From Tetrapyrgos nigripes (Eukaryota; Basidiomycota; Agaricomycetes; Agaricales; Campanellaceae), in contig JAACJM010000136.1 of NCBI GenBank assembly GCA_013368315.1, forward strand, positions 1 through 64,000: a DNA stretch of 64,000 bases. The letters run 5' to 3'. Position 1 is the stretch's first letter. Each line of letters starts with the position of its first letter. This document shows positions 10,556 through 22,766 of this stretch, piece by piece. A model generated the notes under the pieces. The model worked only from the letters and a program-made list of their open reading frames with translations. It was not told the origin of the DNA and ran no database searches. Position numbers and translations under genes: made by a program.

Positions 10556-10937
10556 ACAATAACTGATGGATCCGATTCCCTGGGATTGATTGTGGTATTG
10601 TTTGGATTCACCCCTGATACTGTCTCACACTTTGTACTCCCCAGAATCCCATAATAATCTCCAGGAAAGGCTGCATCAAGCTTTCCTTTGATGAGGTAGT
10701 ATATGGAAAGGACTGGCCTCAAACACATAGATACAATCAAAAAACCCTCTGAGGGTTTCTGGTTTAAGCAGTGAATGATATAAGAGTGATGGAAATGGAA
10801 ATATGAAGGAATATGTGAGTTTGGCATGTGCATGTGCTGAAGGTGTGGCTAGGGGTGGCTGAGCCAAAAGTTTCTGACAGCAGGCTGGCTCTGCTCTTGA
10901 CCATTCCCCTGCCAACTCTGATCTTTCTCTTTCACCA

Positions 10938-11900
10938 TGTCTGCAACACCCATGTCCACTCATGGTGTCAAAGTTTCTATTCCCAAGGAACTCCAAGTGC
11001 AGACACATCAAGAGATCCAGGAGGAAGCACACTGAAAGATAAGGATGCAAAAGAGGCAAAGCAGGGGTCTCTGAAAAGTGCCAGCTGCTTTCAATTCATC
11101 CTGATCTCAACCATAAGCAGAAAATCTCATCTGTTCCTCCAGTTGTCTCCAAGGTACTGGTTCAGGCAATTGACAGCAACTTGAACAACAACAACAACAA
11201 CAACAGTGCCCAGCCTGCCAGCACTTCTGCTGAAACCAACAGCACCAATATCAGCAACCCTTGTGGATATTGAGGTGGTTGTGGTTGTGGTGGTTGTGGT
11301 TGTGGTGGTTGTGGTTGTGGTGGTTGTGGTTGTGGTGGTTGTGGTAGTCGTAGTGGTTGTGGCAGTAGTGATAACAATAATCTCATTCTCAAGGAAGGCC
11401 TCAAAGCTGCTGAAGAAGACAGTGAGTCCTTTTTTTGGTTCATTCATCGAAAGCTTACCTGAAACAAAACCTTAGGAAATAAGTCAGAGGCTGGTATACC
11501 TCCAGTGACCATTGTTGATACAGAGTCTGAAGGAGCTTTTGACACTGAGCCCATGGGCAATGTCAACATGGAAACTGATGGAAATGTAGTCAGCAAGACT
11601 GGCACAGACTCAGAAGACATTGCCACTGATGTTGCAATGGTATTTGACTTTGAAGACTCCAGTGATGAGTATGAAGCAGAGTCCAAATCTGAAGAAGAGA
11701 AGGTTGTTGCAATGAAAGCTAAGGAAACAAAGACCAGGGTGAGTAATTCAGAGATAATTCACTTGAAGGCCCAGAGTACTACTTACTGTTTTGCATGTTT
11801 AGGTCAACAAAACAGCATTACCAGGATGGTACAACCACAGGCACCTATCAAAACACTTTCAACAAAATGTAAAGGCTCTAACACTATTTCAGAGCAGTAA
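10938..11900 (+). pseudogene. Unidentified low-complexity gene remnant
   Basis: Plus-strand coding-like segments: an ATG-led stretch (10938-11031) ending in TGA, an Asn-rich run from AACAAC repeats, a Gly/Cys run from the GGTTGT microsatellite, and then an acidic stretch (11505-11735: MTIVDTESEGAFDTEP ... FDFEDSSDEYEAESKSEEE). GTGAGT at about 11738 followed by a TTTAG-like acceptor near 11802 suggests an intron. No domain recognised. It may be the N-terminal low-complexity part of a hypothetical protein of the kind common around fungal transposons. Confidence 0.3.
11187..11352. repeat. (AAC)n and (GGTTGT)n microsatellites
   Basis: A run of AACAAC units (about 11187-11205) is followed by about 75-80 bases of GGTTGT/GGT repeats (about 11272-11350). 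The second run is stop-free in several frames and produces spurious poly-Val and poly-Pro/Gln translations. Confidence 0.9.
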
Positions 11901-11949
11901 GTCATTGCATATAGTATATACTCACTGGGGTACTACTTCCATGTATTAA

Positions 11950-12480
11950 GACTTTGAAGCAGTCCAAAGCAAATGACATGGGGGGGTTTGGACAAGAATT
12001 GGGAGGCAGCCTATGCCAGAAGAACAAATCTTCCTCATTATTAGCCTCCAGTGTGGCAGCAAGTAGTGATGGTCTGGTCAAAGGGGCTGGAGAAAAAAAA
12101 TTCAGGTTATAGGGCCAGAAAACTTTTTAAGGCCTTCAGTCACTGAACCAACAACCATCTCCTTCCATATATAGTAAGTATTTACCAGCTAGAGATGACC
12201 TCGTTGACCCACAGCAACTGAATGAGAGCTGAAGAAATGACAGGAACCATGATTTAAATTAATTGTGCATTGGATCAAAGTCCCTAGAAATACATAGATT
12301 TAGGTAAAATTTTGGGTCTGAACCACCAAAATTTTCTCTATAAGAAAAAAATTTTAAGAGGATCCTGGGCTGAACCATGGACCAGCCCTATATCACTCAG
12401 CTAATTTTTGCCTCCCCCTTTGGTCTGGTGGTAGGAAGAGAGTTTGACCTAGATTACTATCACTGAGGTTGATACTAATG
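11950..12480. other. No gene recognised
   Basis: AT-rich sequence with only short open stretches. I see no domain, RNA gene or clear repeat here. Confidence 0.5.
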
Positions 12481-12484
12481 CTAG

Positions 12485-12585
12485 TTACAAGGCCTCTTAA
12501 AGGCTGCGTTAATGAAAAGGGTGTGGGCCAATGCTGTGCGTGGTGGGTACAAGGCCATTTCCACTCATCAAAACATATTCAGCTT
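12485..12585 (+). repeat. Dispersed repeat: SINE-like head plus family-B segment
   Basis: Begins TTACAAGGCCTCTTAAAGGC, a head shared with copies at 41562, 56900 and 60013. It then runs into GGTGTGGGCCAATGC and GGTACAAGGCCAT, which recur in inverted orientation at 23702-23775. It may be a composite of two short elements. Confidence 0.55.
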
Positions 12586-12872
12586 GTCTCTTCTAGTTCT
12601 TTTTTTACATATAGAGTTACTATAGCCTTTTTATCAGCAAAGTATTCCGGATTTTCTCCCTCTGTTTGGAGTGCTGCAGATATTCCTGTTGGTACTCCAG
12701 TTCCAATGCCATCATATAACCACTTGTGAGCCTCTCTGTTAAAGATCCTTGTGATGAAGTGATCTCTACCAAAATAAATGATGCCATTGACTTGATATTC
12801 TCGAAATTCAGCTCCTTGAGGCACATGTATAACCTTCTGAACCTTTGTCTTGCATTCATAAAGTAGTGACAT
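12579..12872 (-). pseudogene. Fragment of an agaricomycete hypothetical protein (weakly USP-like His box)
   Basis: A 97-codon open segment with the pattern VNGIIYFGRDHFITRIF, W-L-Y-D-G and KKAIVTLYV. Spacing of the His-Phe and Trp-x-Tyr-Asp-Gly elements recalls the C-terminal box of ubiquitin-specific proteases (GHY ... W ... DD), but the rest of that fold is not visible. I have an impression of similar fragments in agaricomycete repeat-rich loci but cannot name the family. Confidence 0.35.
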
Positions 12873-14075
12873 CAGAAGGAATTTTGGAAATCTTAGGAAC
12901 TTGTACTTTCAGAACATCAGCATGACAAGAGTGACATTTATCAGCTCAGGGCTCCATAAAGTGTGAAACTAAATGCTGTGTTGATTCAAATGTACTGATT
13001 GTAAGAGGTAGCATTAAATTGCATTGCAGCCTGGTCTCAAATTATGAGTGCTTTGTTGTTGGGATTAGTGTTTGCAATAACTCATGTAATATATCAGATG
13101 TATCAGTATATCCTTTGTTAGGAAAAGCATATGGATCCAAGAGAAAAAGCTGTCTGCAGATTTCCTCTCAGACATCACTGAAGTCTGCCATAGCTGACTG
13201 AAAAACTTCCAAGAGTTCATTCATCAGGATTGAGGACAAATTCTCACTTATTGGATAGGATAGGATTCTGGCCTGAAAATACTGGTGAGCATGTGGTCTA
13301 CACATGCAGAGAGACACCTCAAGGACAGACAGTGACTAAATAGCACCCTAATATATGCCTTCATTCTATTGAAAAAAATCTGCAAGGTTAATGACCACCA
13401 GAGTAAATGGGTGCTTTTTATAAAAGAGATCATTCATTCTGAGCAAGCAATATTCTGTAGTTAGCCATTCAAAAGCTTAGAGCTACTACCATGTGATGTT
13501 CCAAGACCCAAAAATCTCAATCCACAAGTTGATGACATGGCCAAATATGGGAGAATAGGGTGCATATACATAGATTTGCGGTATCTGACCCAAAAAATGT
13601 CTGTGAGCATATTATCTACCTATGCGGATAAAAGAACCGACTTAGACAGGCACTACGTTCCACCATGACCAAATCTCATGGTCACATTGAGCAGCAACAT
13701 CAACCCAACTCGATTTCAGCAATGGAAAGACAGTGGCCTGAAACATTGAAGAGCTTGAACAGCTGGATGGGGGTGTAAACATTGAGAAAAGAGATGAGGA
13801 TATCATTGAAAAGGAGTCAAAAAGTGAGGCTATGAAGGAAGAAAGTGATAGTGTTGGATCAGACAGTGTGAGAGAGGCTACTAGGTTGACCAGAATGTGG
13901 GAGGAAAGCAGAGAGATAGAAGAAAAGCAACTCAAAAACACTGTTGGATAATTGTCTCCCTAATCCTGGCAAAGGGAGATGGAGGAAAGGGAATCTACAA
14001 CACTGAAGTGGCATGAGTGAAAAAGGATAAGACAGGAATGACAGACAGATTGGAGATGAGAATGACACTGTGACA
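12873..14075. other. No intact gene; one acidic coding-like fragment
   Basis: Mostly featureless. Between about 13745 and 13950 on the plus strand there is a charged, coiled-coil-like open stretch (EKRDEDIIEKESKSEAMKEE, then TRMWEESREIEEKQL) closed by TAA, without a recognisable domain or start. Confidence 0.35.
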
Positions 14076-14223
14076 GTCCCATAGGATGTTTGGCATCCTA
14101 TGATAGGCTAAATTAATGACTTTATCCTACCATAGGATACTTCAATTGGATAAAAAGTATCCTACTGTAGGCAGAATTTTGCTGCCCTTACTTTTCTACT
14201 GCAATTCATCCTACAATAGATGA
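14076..14223. repeat. AGGATA/TATCCT palindrome-rich segment, left part
   Basis: Dense short inverted motifs (ATAGGATG, GCATCCTATGATAGG, GGATAAAAAGTATCC). The same motif set recurs at 15590-15785, on the far side of the MITE at 14232-15007. The two segments may be halves of one older element into which the MITE jumped. Confidence 0.45.
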
Positions 14224-14231
14224 CTTGTACA

Positions 14232-15007
14232 TAAGGCTGCAACCTGTTAAATACTGTTATGCCTTGGAGCGTAATTAACAGGTAACAGGTTTTAATATGT
14301 TATAACTAGTTATAACTAGTTATAAAATAGTTCCCTATGGGCACTTTGTTTTGACTCAAACTTCCATCTGCTGATAGTCTTCACAGAGCCCATTTTCAAC
14401 TGAATCTGTTTTTATACTTTACAATAGTCTTGTTTCTGACTTAACCACTCATCTACAGTGTACAGACAGAGTTTTCCTTTCACATAACCATCTCCCCTCT
14501 TCCTTATTTCAGATAGTATTTATGCAGGCTCCTTCTGTCCTGAAAATCCATCTTTTTCAGGAGTGCCACTGTTACCACCCCATGCTTGCCTGCCGATACA
14601 TCCTCAGTGCAATCCATGACTACATTACCATGCAAAAAGCAAAATTCTTTATTTATTTACATACTTAGCATGCTCAGACCTAGCTTAGAGCACCCTCACT
14701 GCAATAAGTTGGCAGAAGGTGAAGGATTGGTGAAGGAAGAGTCTTTGTAAGCTTTCCAGGACCAGCTCTTGATGGTGGAATACTCTTGCAGGTTAGTAAT
14801 TGGTACTCTGACAGGTGAGTTTGTCTTTATTCAGGTACTGAAGAAGCATGAATATGTCTGAAACAGCTTATTTTCAGCTCCATAGGTCACCAATTGAGAC
14901 TAGACAGTTATAACAGATTATAACAGTTAAAACCTGTTACTGGACTCAGGCGTAACATGTTATTAACCTGTTATAACAGTAATTAATAGTATTTGGTTGC
15001 AGCCTTA
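14232..15007. mobile_element. MITE with 8-bp target duplication (hAT-like), copy 1 (776 bp)
   Basis: The left end reads TAAGGCTGCAACC and the right end GGTTGCAGCCTTA, a perfect 13-bp inverted terminus. The flanks are CTTGTACA (14224-14231) and CTTGTACG (15008-15015), an 8-bp target duplication with one mismatch. The interior is AT-rich with TAACAGGT and TTATAACTAG repeats and has no reading frame. An 8-bp duplication is typical of hAT elements. The same terminus occurs at 53748-54264. Confidence 0.8.
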
Positions 15008-15015
15008 CTTGTACG

Positions 15016-16442
15016 TAGGATACTTGTAGGATACTGTACTTAGAAATTTTATTGTAACAAAGGACTACTTAAGGTAGCAAAGAACTTGAAGCAATTTTCA
15101 TGAAGCTTTAAACGCATGTCAGAGGATGCCAAAAAGAGCTGTATAGTTGTATTTGTAAGCTCTCCATTTGCGTGCTGACACGTCAACCACCATTTGCTTT
15201 GTCAATTCCCCCTGACTCCCCTCAATGTCAATGCCTCAATGCCCTCAACATGTGGATCTCCTCAATGGGTCAAGACTGGCCTGAACTTCCTGTTACTCTT
15301 GTGCTTGATGCTTTACTTGTTACCTGGGTTCTGTCCACTATCGCCATGAGTTATGAGTTATGAGGGATAGTGGGACAGAAAGAGTGGTAAAGAGGAGCTC
15401 TGAGGGAAATCTTGCAAGGGGTTGAGCATTGGAGGATAGGTAGGATTTGCTGAGGGGATGTGGTTACAGAGGGTGCTTCTTGATGATTTGGAGGGGCAAG
15501 TGACGTCAAATAGTTGTATTCTTTATGTACTTGAATAAAATTTTACTTCTATAACCTGTGAACCTACTGAAAGAATCCTGAGTTAGGATGGAAAACATCC
15601 TATGGTAGGCTGGAATATGTCGAAATGCCACTTGTTGGTCAAATCAGCCATAGGACAGAATTGCCTGTTTTTAGGATGAAAAGTATCCTAAGGTAATAGG
15701 ATATATTGATGCCTATAGGTATCCTACAATAGACAATATCTATGGTAGGATGAAAAGATAGGATACTTTTTATCCTACCAGACCCCCATAGAGATGATAA
15801 GCAAGAGAAAAAATGGAAGATGAAGAGAAAGTAACAACTACAATGGTACAGAAATGAGAACAAAGAAGAACTCACCAACAGGATGAAAACCAATGCTCTC
15901 ATCCAAAATTATACTCCCAAATCTTTGCTGTAGACATTGTGTCCATGGCCCGTGACATTAGTTATACCTTTAGGTTCACAAGAGTAAATTGCGTGTTGAA
16001 GCCATTGACAGCAGACAAAATAAAAATCACATGAAAAAGCATGTGGAATTGAACAGACAGGTGAGATTGGGATCATTTAAACATAGCCACAAGCAGAAAT
16101 AGAGTGTAAAAAACTCAGCCTCATTTCATTTGGCCTTGTAACTTATGTATGTTGACCTTGAAAATTTTACCATGACCTCAAACTCCCGCCCCTTTTTGTT
16201 GCCACAACTGGTCTTTGCCCTTCCCAACAACTGGAATGTCCAGATCCAAGGACCATTAACATCAATAACCATGATGTCATGCTAGTGTGTCAAATCAGTC
16301 TGCTTAATCCCCTTCTTCTCTCTCCCTTTCCACTGATTCTCCCTCCCTTCTGCATAACCTGAGTTAGACTATGTGAAAGGGCCTTGTAATTTACCATGTG
16401 AAGCAATGGCTTGCCTCAGTTGTGTTGTAGATTACTGCAGAG
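15016..16442. other. No gene recognised; right AGGATA-rich segment at 15590-15785
   Basis: Only short open stretches. Bases 15590-15785 repeat the AGGATA/TATCCT motifs of 14076-14223, including GGATGAAAAGTATCC and GGATACTTTTTATCC. Confidence 0.5.
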
Positions 16443-17323
16443 ATGAAGCTAGTCCCTGCCAACATTGCGGAAATTGACAAGAAGGATTGTGAGAAGAAGT
16501 CATCAGAAGGCAGACACAAGACCTTCAACACTAATGATCTACCTTTCCTCAATGTGTCTGACACTCAAATTTGGGAGAACTGCTTTCTTCCAGAGATCTA
16601 CCAATGGCTTGGCACCATTCGAGGACAGTTCTCCATCACCAGTGCTTCCTATGTTTCTACACTGCAACCAGTCATTAGGGACATGTGGAACCACCTATTT
16701 GAGCATCTCCCAGTGCAAGACACAGATCAAAATGAATAGACAAAGCTGTGTTCTGATCACCCAGCTATCCTTGCTGTGGTGAGTGCTCTTGCATTATGTT
16801 TTCTTGTTTGTGACACATTGTTTCGAGTCCAGACAACTGCAGCAATTTGAGCTTACCAGAGTGACCTTGCAAAACAAGCACTAAATTTTGTTCAGCAAAA
16901 GATGGACAATGCCCTTGAAGACAAATCTGTTGGGATACTGGTGAGGAAGGCTTGGATTGAGCAGCAGAAGGGAGAATGGCCATTTTGTATGAGTATCGAG
17001 GCAAGGTGTGTCCTTCAGCTATATATTATGTCTCCCAACTTACAAATACATGTTTGCAGTTGCAGAAAGACCATCAAGGTCTCTTCAAGAGTGAACCCAT
17101 CCTGCAAACACTGGCCTGGCATCTCCACAAACTCAAGGGCTGCACAAGCACCATCTGGTATGGGGAACCAGCAGGGGCACTTGCATTGATCACAGCCACA
17201 GTACGTGATAGATTATTGTCTGGTTATCTGTCCTTTAACTACTATCTCAGTATTAGATCAAGTGTGCTCTTGTTGTCTGGCACAATGGTATCAAGCATGA
17301 GCCAGAGAAGAACAACAAGTTGA
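16443..17323 (+). pseudogene. Remnant of a DUF6532-related agaricomycete hypothetical protein
   Basis: Translated pieces in order: LPFLNVSDTQIWENCFLPEI, HLFEHLPVQDTDQNE, an in-frame TAG at about 16736, SDHPAILAV, an intron with GTGAGT at about 16800 and a TCCAG acceptor near 16830. Then QKMDNALEDKSVGILVRKAW, a frameshift near 16976, and LYEYRGKVCPSAIYYVSQL, HQGLFKSEPILQTLAWHLHK and PAGALALI. The text matches, from memory, hypothetical proteins repeated in mushroom genomes near transposons. Function is unknown. Two lesions make this copy a pseudogene. Confidence 0.5.
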
Positions 17324-17900
17324 GACAAGCCCCTCATAACACTTTAACAAGCTTCTCACAAAGCCAGTGGGAGGACAACAAATTTACCAGTAGCAAAATC
17401 TCAGGAACAGTGCTGTTTGGGACAAAAATAAAATGTCCAACGTTTGCACTCAAATTTCAAAGTTTACACTAAATGTCCAACTTTTGGTATTACACTTGAA
17501 TGTCCAAAATAGCCTGTACACTTGCTTGTCAACCTCACCTAGCCACCTCTGAGGGGAGAAAGACCTGATACAGCTGTATTCAGCCAACTGCTATGAATGA
17601 GAAGTATGGAGAAAGCTGAAGCAGCTGCAAAATTTGAACCCAAAATGTATTAGATTTCTGAAAGATTAGATAAAGGAAACTTATGGGGATCAAGAGGAGT
17701 GAAGCTGTAGGTACATTAAATGGATCTACTAGTAGTGGATTCTATGAGGTGGTCAAAGAATACTAGTATTATAGATAATAATTAGTAAAAGACTGTGTAA
17801 AGGAGGATCAAGACAAGCAGTAAATAGTGGATTATAAGAAAATTGAGACTAAAATAGATGATCAAAGACATGATAATCTGCATTGCAAGAAGCTCAAACT
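17324..17900. other. No gene recognised
   Basis: AT-rich, with short repeats of a TGTCCAA string near 17430-17510. No domain or RNA gene seen. Confidence 0.5.
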
Positions 17901-17901
17901 G

Positions 17902-20900
17902 TTATGGGTCAAGCTCAGACCAAAGCCAGTCATTTACCAAGGACCAGACATGTTGAGAATGCTGTTCCATATGAGGGTCATGCTGATAGATGTCAGCAGC
18001 AACCATCTGGCTTGCCAAATTGACATCATTATGTAGATCAGGGGCTGTGCTGTCAGGAATGGCATTAGTCTTGTTGTCATTGTTGTCCAAGACTTCAATG
18101 ACATCTGTAAAAGTAGAGCCAGCATTCAGTGAGAGCCTGAGGGATATATAGTAACAAAGAGTCAATAAGAACTTTGAAACCCACCATTAGATTGATGTGA
18201 TATTGAATTGGGTTCTGCATCATTGTCCAAGTTCAGAACAATGCCTAAATGTGCTGAAGCTATGAGGATATCATTGTCAGTGCCTGCAGTCCCAAGGAAA
18301 GTGAAACTGACCTACCACATGTCAAAAGATGATACTTTGTTGGCTTCTCCAAGGGCTCTACTTCAGTGCTCTCCTTGTTGCTGTCAACACAATGCCAGCA
18401 CTTCTTGATAGGGGCCTGAGCTTGAGTGTTGTGATTGTCAGAATCCCTAAGCATCACCAGACCCATCACCACTGGCTTCTTCAACACCAGCAGGATCATC
18501 ATCACCAGATTCAGAGTCATCCAAATCCATAGTTGTGCTTTCAAGCTCCCAGGAGTTTAGAATCTTCTTGAGAATAGGTGAAAATAGGTAAATGACAGTC
18601 ACAAATCTGAAAGCATTTGGACTCACCAATAGCAAAAATACTGTCAACGAAAGCTTCACGTGTGTTCCAGGTATGCTCATGAACATCCTTGCCAGTCAGA
18701 TCACCATCACCAGGCATGATGACAAATTCTCCCTTGTTGCATGTGCAGACAAAGAAGGATGGGGTCTCTCCAATAATCTCAAGGTAAGTAAATGTGTCAG
18801 GAAGGTGTTCCTTGTATGTGTGGAGAAGCTCACCTTGTTGCATATCTTTGTGAAAGAAGAAACCATCAGGATTTGTCTTGGCAAGACCATGTCAGATTAA
18901 GCCAGCCAGGGAAGCCTTGGAGGGTGTCTTGCACCAGCTAGCATTGTCCACCATCGGTGATGGCTGAATGAGCTCATGGCAATCTCAATGTGTCAATGTG
19001 TCCTCAATGCCAGTGAAAAAGAGATATAAACAAAAAGAAGGTGAAGAAAATCCAAAATATGAGACATGCCTTGACAAGGCCTACAGGTATAATCATGAGT
19101 GACCTGACTCTGAACTGGGGCACTTTTGCCTTGAGAAAAAATGAAAAATGTTAGGCATGTGTTTGTTCTGCTAGTCAGTACTAAACTCACCTTGCTTTGC
19201 AGTCTCCTGGTGCATAGAGCTACTGCTCTTGCCCTTGAGTCCTTTACTCATCTCCCCAAGAGCAGATGTGATGATATCATTGCTGTCAGTGGTTGAAGCA
19301 ATTGGTGTTGAGCTGACCAGAAGATCAACCATGTCATGGTGGGAACAGCCATCAAGTTGCCAAAATGCCTGCATGCTGGGTCTGGCCCTTGGTACATCAC
19401 TAGACTCTTCAATGGCATCATTCTTGGAATCCTCAAAGTCAGCAGGTGGGCTATTGCATCAGATGTGCAGGAGAGAAAAGACTTCTTTGCTAGACAAGGA
19501 GTCTCCATCAGCTGGTCTGTGAGCTTGGTGGCATGAAGAACCTGGCAAGCATGAAGTGGTAGAGCATCCTGCTTGTGGCCTCTGATTGCTCATAGATTGA
19601 GGTTTATTGATTTTCTTGCATCATCTGAACATGGAAAGGAGTGTAATGTCATGGTGGTTAAGAAAAAAGGTGAGACTGAGTCAAACCAAAGTGACTGGCT
19701 AATCAAGCTCCATCCATTGTTGCATTGTACTCTTCACATTGTGTAATAATGTGCTTCTTCCAATAGAAAGTTCAAACTATGTGAGTCGTCAAGAATATTC
19801 CAGCAAGTACTACAAAAAACACAGGTGCCTACGCTGTTCCAGAAGAGATAGGTACTGTCATTAAGCCCCTAGGAAGCAAGTTAAGAACTCAATTAGAGGC
19901 TGCTTCCTTGATCTCTGTATCCAAACCAAACTTTCCCAAATTGACAATGCAAATGATCACAGCACCTCTGTACCCTTTTGTCACTCCAGGAAGGTTCATG
20001 TCCATGATCATTTGGAGACCCTCAGCAAAGGTGGGATCTTTGGGAAATGAATGAAGAAAAGCTGGTGAAAACTTTGTCAGCCAACCTTCATGCCAAGCCT
20101 TGTCGCACAGAGAATCCACATGTTTCAGGCTGAAAAGGGGACAGCTAGCATTGCCTTGAAGCAGTAATGGAGGTGTTGAAGCCATCCCAATGTGTTCCCG
20201 AGTGATGCGCAAATGAGCTTCAATGACAATGGAATAGACAATTGGAAGCTGATATGTGATTTCTTTTTCTTCTTGTTTGTAGAAATTCATTGGAATCACA
20301 AAAGCTGAGGAATAAAATGTTGGATCCAACAGGCAACACCCTCTTGGCAAGTGACCTTTTCCCATTTACTGAGGTGGCAATAGTCAGAAAGCTGTTCAAC
20401 TGCATGCTCCATTCCACCCAATGACGCAAACCAATTGAAAATCTTGAGGAGCCCAATGTAATATGGGACATAATCATCTGAGCTTGGCACTGGTTTCTTC
20501 CAGCCTCTGAGACAGGTCAGCATTGATGAGGACACCAGAAAGAGGTAGCAATACCAACATCTTTTTGATATAATCCAAGAATGGATAGAACTGCACCCAT
20601 ATAAACAGGATTGTCAAAAGTGCCTTTAGTGGCTGATGGCAGTGAGAACAGGTCTTGAAATCCATCTGAAACATCTGTGATATGACTCAGATTCAGACTA
20701 AGCACCTTGTCCTCAACCTATGTATGTATGAAAAAAATGCAAGATCAAGACATATTAGACTCAGATTGAATTGAAATGCTTACTTGAATACATATATTCC
20801 AATTCTGGTCGCAGTATTTGTGATTAACTTTGAATCCTTGAGATGTTACAATTGGAAGGTGGTCAGATAAAAGTAGACTACCAGGGAGTGGATTCATGTT

Positions 20901-20960
20901 GTCTTGCTGAGAGAGACTGGCTGTCGAGAAATTGTGGGCGCCCTTTATGATGTACTGCAA
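17902..20960 (-). pseudogene. Unidentified multi-exon gene, probably decayed
   Basis: A chain of coding-like segments on the minus strand, separated by introns. The best junction is at about 20783 to 20719: exon text ending NWNICIQ, donor GTAAGC, acceptor ATACATAG, then VEDKVLSLNLSHITDVSDGF. Further segments read GLYQKDVGIATSF, DDYVPYYIGLLKIFNWFASL, YKEHLPDTFTYLEIIGETPS and an acidic stretch MDLDDSESGDDDPAGVEE. At least two places (near 20530 and 19370) need a frame change that no obvious intron explains. I do not recognise a domain. Confidence 0.35.
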
Positions 20961-21041
20961 TGCAACCTCATGGCTAACATATTCTTCTCATGTTGCTACC
21001 ACCACTGCTGATACTCTGTAATTGCTCAAGCCAGCCTTTCA

Positions 21042-22766
21042 ATGATCTACAGGCTGACCAGACTCTACACAATATATACAGATCTGCAATTAGTGTGCTC
21101 TCACTTCCAAGCATTGATCCATAGTGCACCGAGTATCATCTGTGGATCATTGCCTGCGATGCTGTATCTTTACTCATTGCACTTGAAGATTTGTCTGAGG
21201 ATGTACAGCTGCAGAAGGGGGTATATGAGTGTGCAGAGGAATTTGGACCAGCATGTATTAGGCTGGCAGAGGCTGGCACTCAACAGTGTGTTTTCTTGTT
21301 GTTGAAAAGTATGCTAAATTACATATTTTTTGTTACTGTCAGGGATGAAGATAATCCAAACATACAGTTTATCAACCCTATCACAATTGTTCGTAACAGG
21401 AAACAAGGCTGGCCTCAAGGTGAGAATTGTGATATACCCATGGGAACAAAAAGTGATGGTCCTCCTGTTTTTGAGGATATCTTGAGAACCACTGCATATT
21501 TTCTCTTCAACTAAGTTGTAGGCCTGTAGGGTATAGAAAAACAAAACTTCTGACACCAAACTTGAGATGCATTGGAGATGTGATTCCTCCAAAATGGCAA
21601 TTTTCGAAAATCAGGTGTTACCAAGTCAGTGGGTGAATTTTTTTTGCGAAATATGAGTACACTAGGTGAAAGAGTGACATTGAAAATGCCCACTCTGGAC
21701 CAAAGTCATTATGATGAAACTGAAAGAGAACGTTGAAAAGAAAACACCATGAAATGGCTGTTTTTGCACCATCAAAGGCTTTTTCTTTCTCAATGTTCTC
21801 GATCAGCTTTATTGCAACTACTTCAGTCTGAGTTTGAACCCCCATTTTCAATCTTGCTCTTTCACCTGGTGTGGTTGGTTTTTCCAGGAAAAAATTGTGT
21901 GCCAAGGTAGCAAAACCAGGTTTTTGAAAGTTGCCTTTTCAGAAGCATCTATTCACCGTCACATCTCAAAGTGGGTGTCAAAGATTTGTATTTTCATACT
22001 CTATAAGTTTGCAACTTGGATGAAGAAGAAATACGCCACCGTTGTTGAGATATCCTCGAAAAACAGGGGGACCATCACTTTTTATTCCCATGAGTATCAG
22101 TGGTGATGATTCTTCATGGTGGTCTTAGAAGAGGAAGTTTCATCTGGGGATCATCAACTCACAACACTTGTATTGAATGGCTTTGGGTTGAAGTTGGGAC
22201 TCAATTTGTTCGGGCATGGAGAGCATTCTTTTACTGTTTAGAACAGAGGCATTATCTGGACAGAAAGAATCCCCATCATCTTTGGCTTCTACAATTCTTG
22301 TTTCTTGATACTATCAATGATGACTGCAGGGAGTTCTGAAAAGGACTGGAATGCACATCTTATTTTGGGTCTTGGTCATGGTAGAAGCCCTAATGTGATT
22401 GAATGTTATTATTGTCCTTCAAATTTCATTATGAATTTCTGGGACATTCTGAATACTTGGATATAACAGGATCTCTTCTTTCTTGGCCAGTTGAAACATG
22501 ACATTTACAAAGATGATTGTGAAGGCTGCTCTCCTGAAGAGATTGCTAGATCTTATGGTGTGTATGGTACTCCGATACACTGTCATCCACATCAAACAGG
22601 AGCTGGAAATTCATCAGATGAGGAGTCTGAGTCAGAGAGTGATCCTGAAGGCAAATATTTCATGCAAACTTCCTTATGTCCTATCAATATTAAATTGAGA
22701 TGCATCTATCCAGAATGGTATGGAATAGACATTGAAATTGCCAGTGAAACAAATTCAGGTAAGTAG
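21042..22766 (+). pseudogene. Integrase-core (rve-like) transposon gene remnant of the agaricomycete type
   Basis: The C-terminal half is clear: GGLRRGSFIWGSSTHNTCIE, RLWVEVGTQF-like text, WRAFFYCLEQRHYLDRKNPH, LWLLQFLFLDTINDDC, a frameshift at about 22335, GLGHGRSPN, an intron (GTGATTG at about 22396 to ATAACAG at about 22469), then LFFLGQ and DDCEGCSPEEIARSYGVYG with an acidic SDEESESESD tail. The N-terminal part (LSEDVQLQKGVYECAEEFGP, then RKQGWPQ) is upstream, beyond a foldback element that probably sits in an intron. Agaricomycete proteins of this type carry a putative integrase core; this copy lacks a clear catalytic region. Confidence 0.55.
21430..22102. mobile_element. Foldback element with ~270-bp inverted arms
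   Basis: The left arm (about 21430-21700) and right arm (about 21835-22102) are imperfect reverse complements for almost their whole length. For example, CATGGGAACAAAAAGTGATG on the left pairs with the reverse complement of the stretch ending CATGAGTATC on the right, and AGGTGAAAGAG occurs in both. The centre is only about 130 bases. No reading frame of its own. Several differences between arms suggest age. Confidence 0.7.

Noticed and set aside
11206..11475. Poly-Val and Pro/Gln-rich frames
   Set aside because: Produced by the GGTTGT microsatellite in different frames.
14076..15785. AGGATA-rich segments as terminal inverted repeats of one element enclosing the MITE
   Set aside because: The motifs recur on both sides, but an ordered inverted alignment and a target duplication could not be shown.
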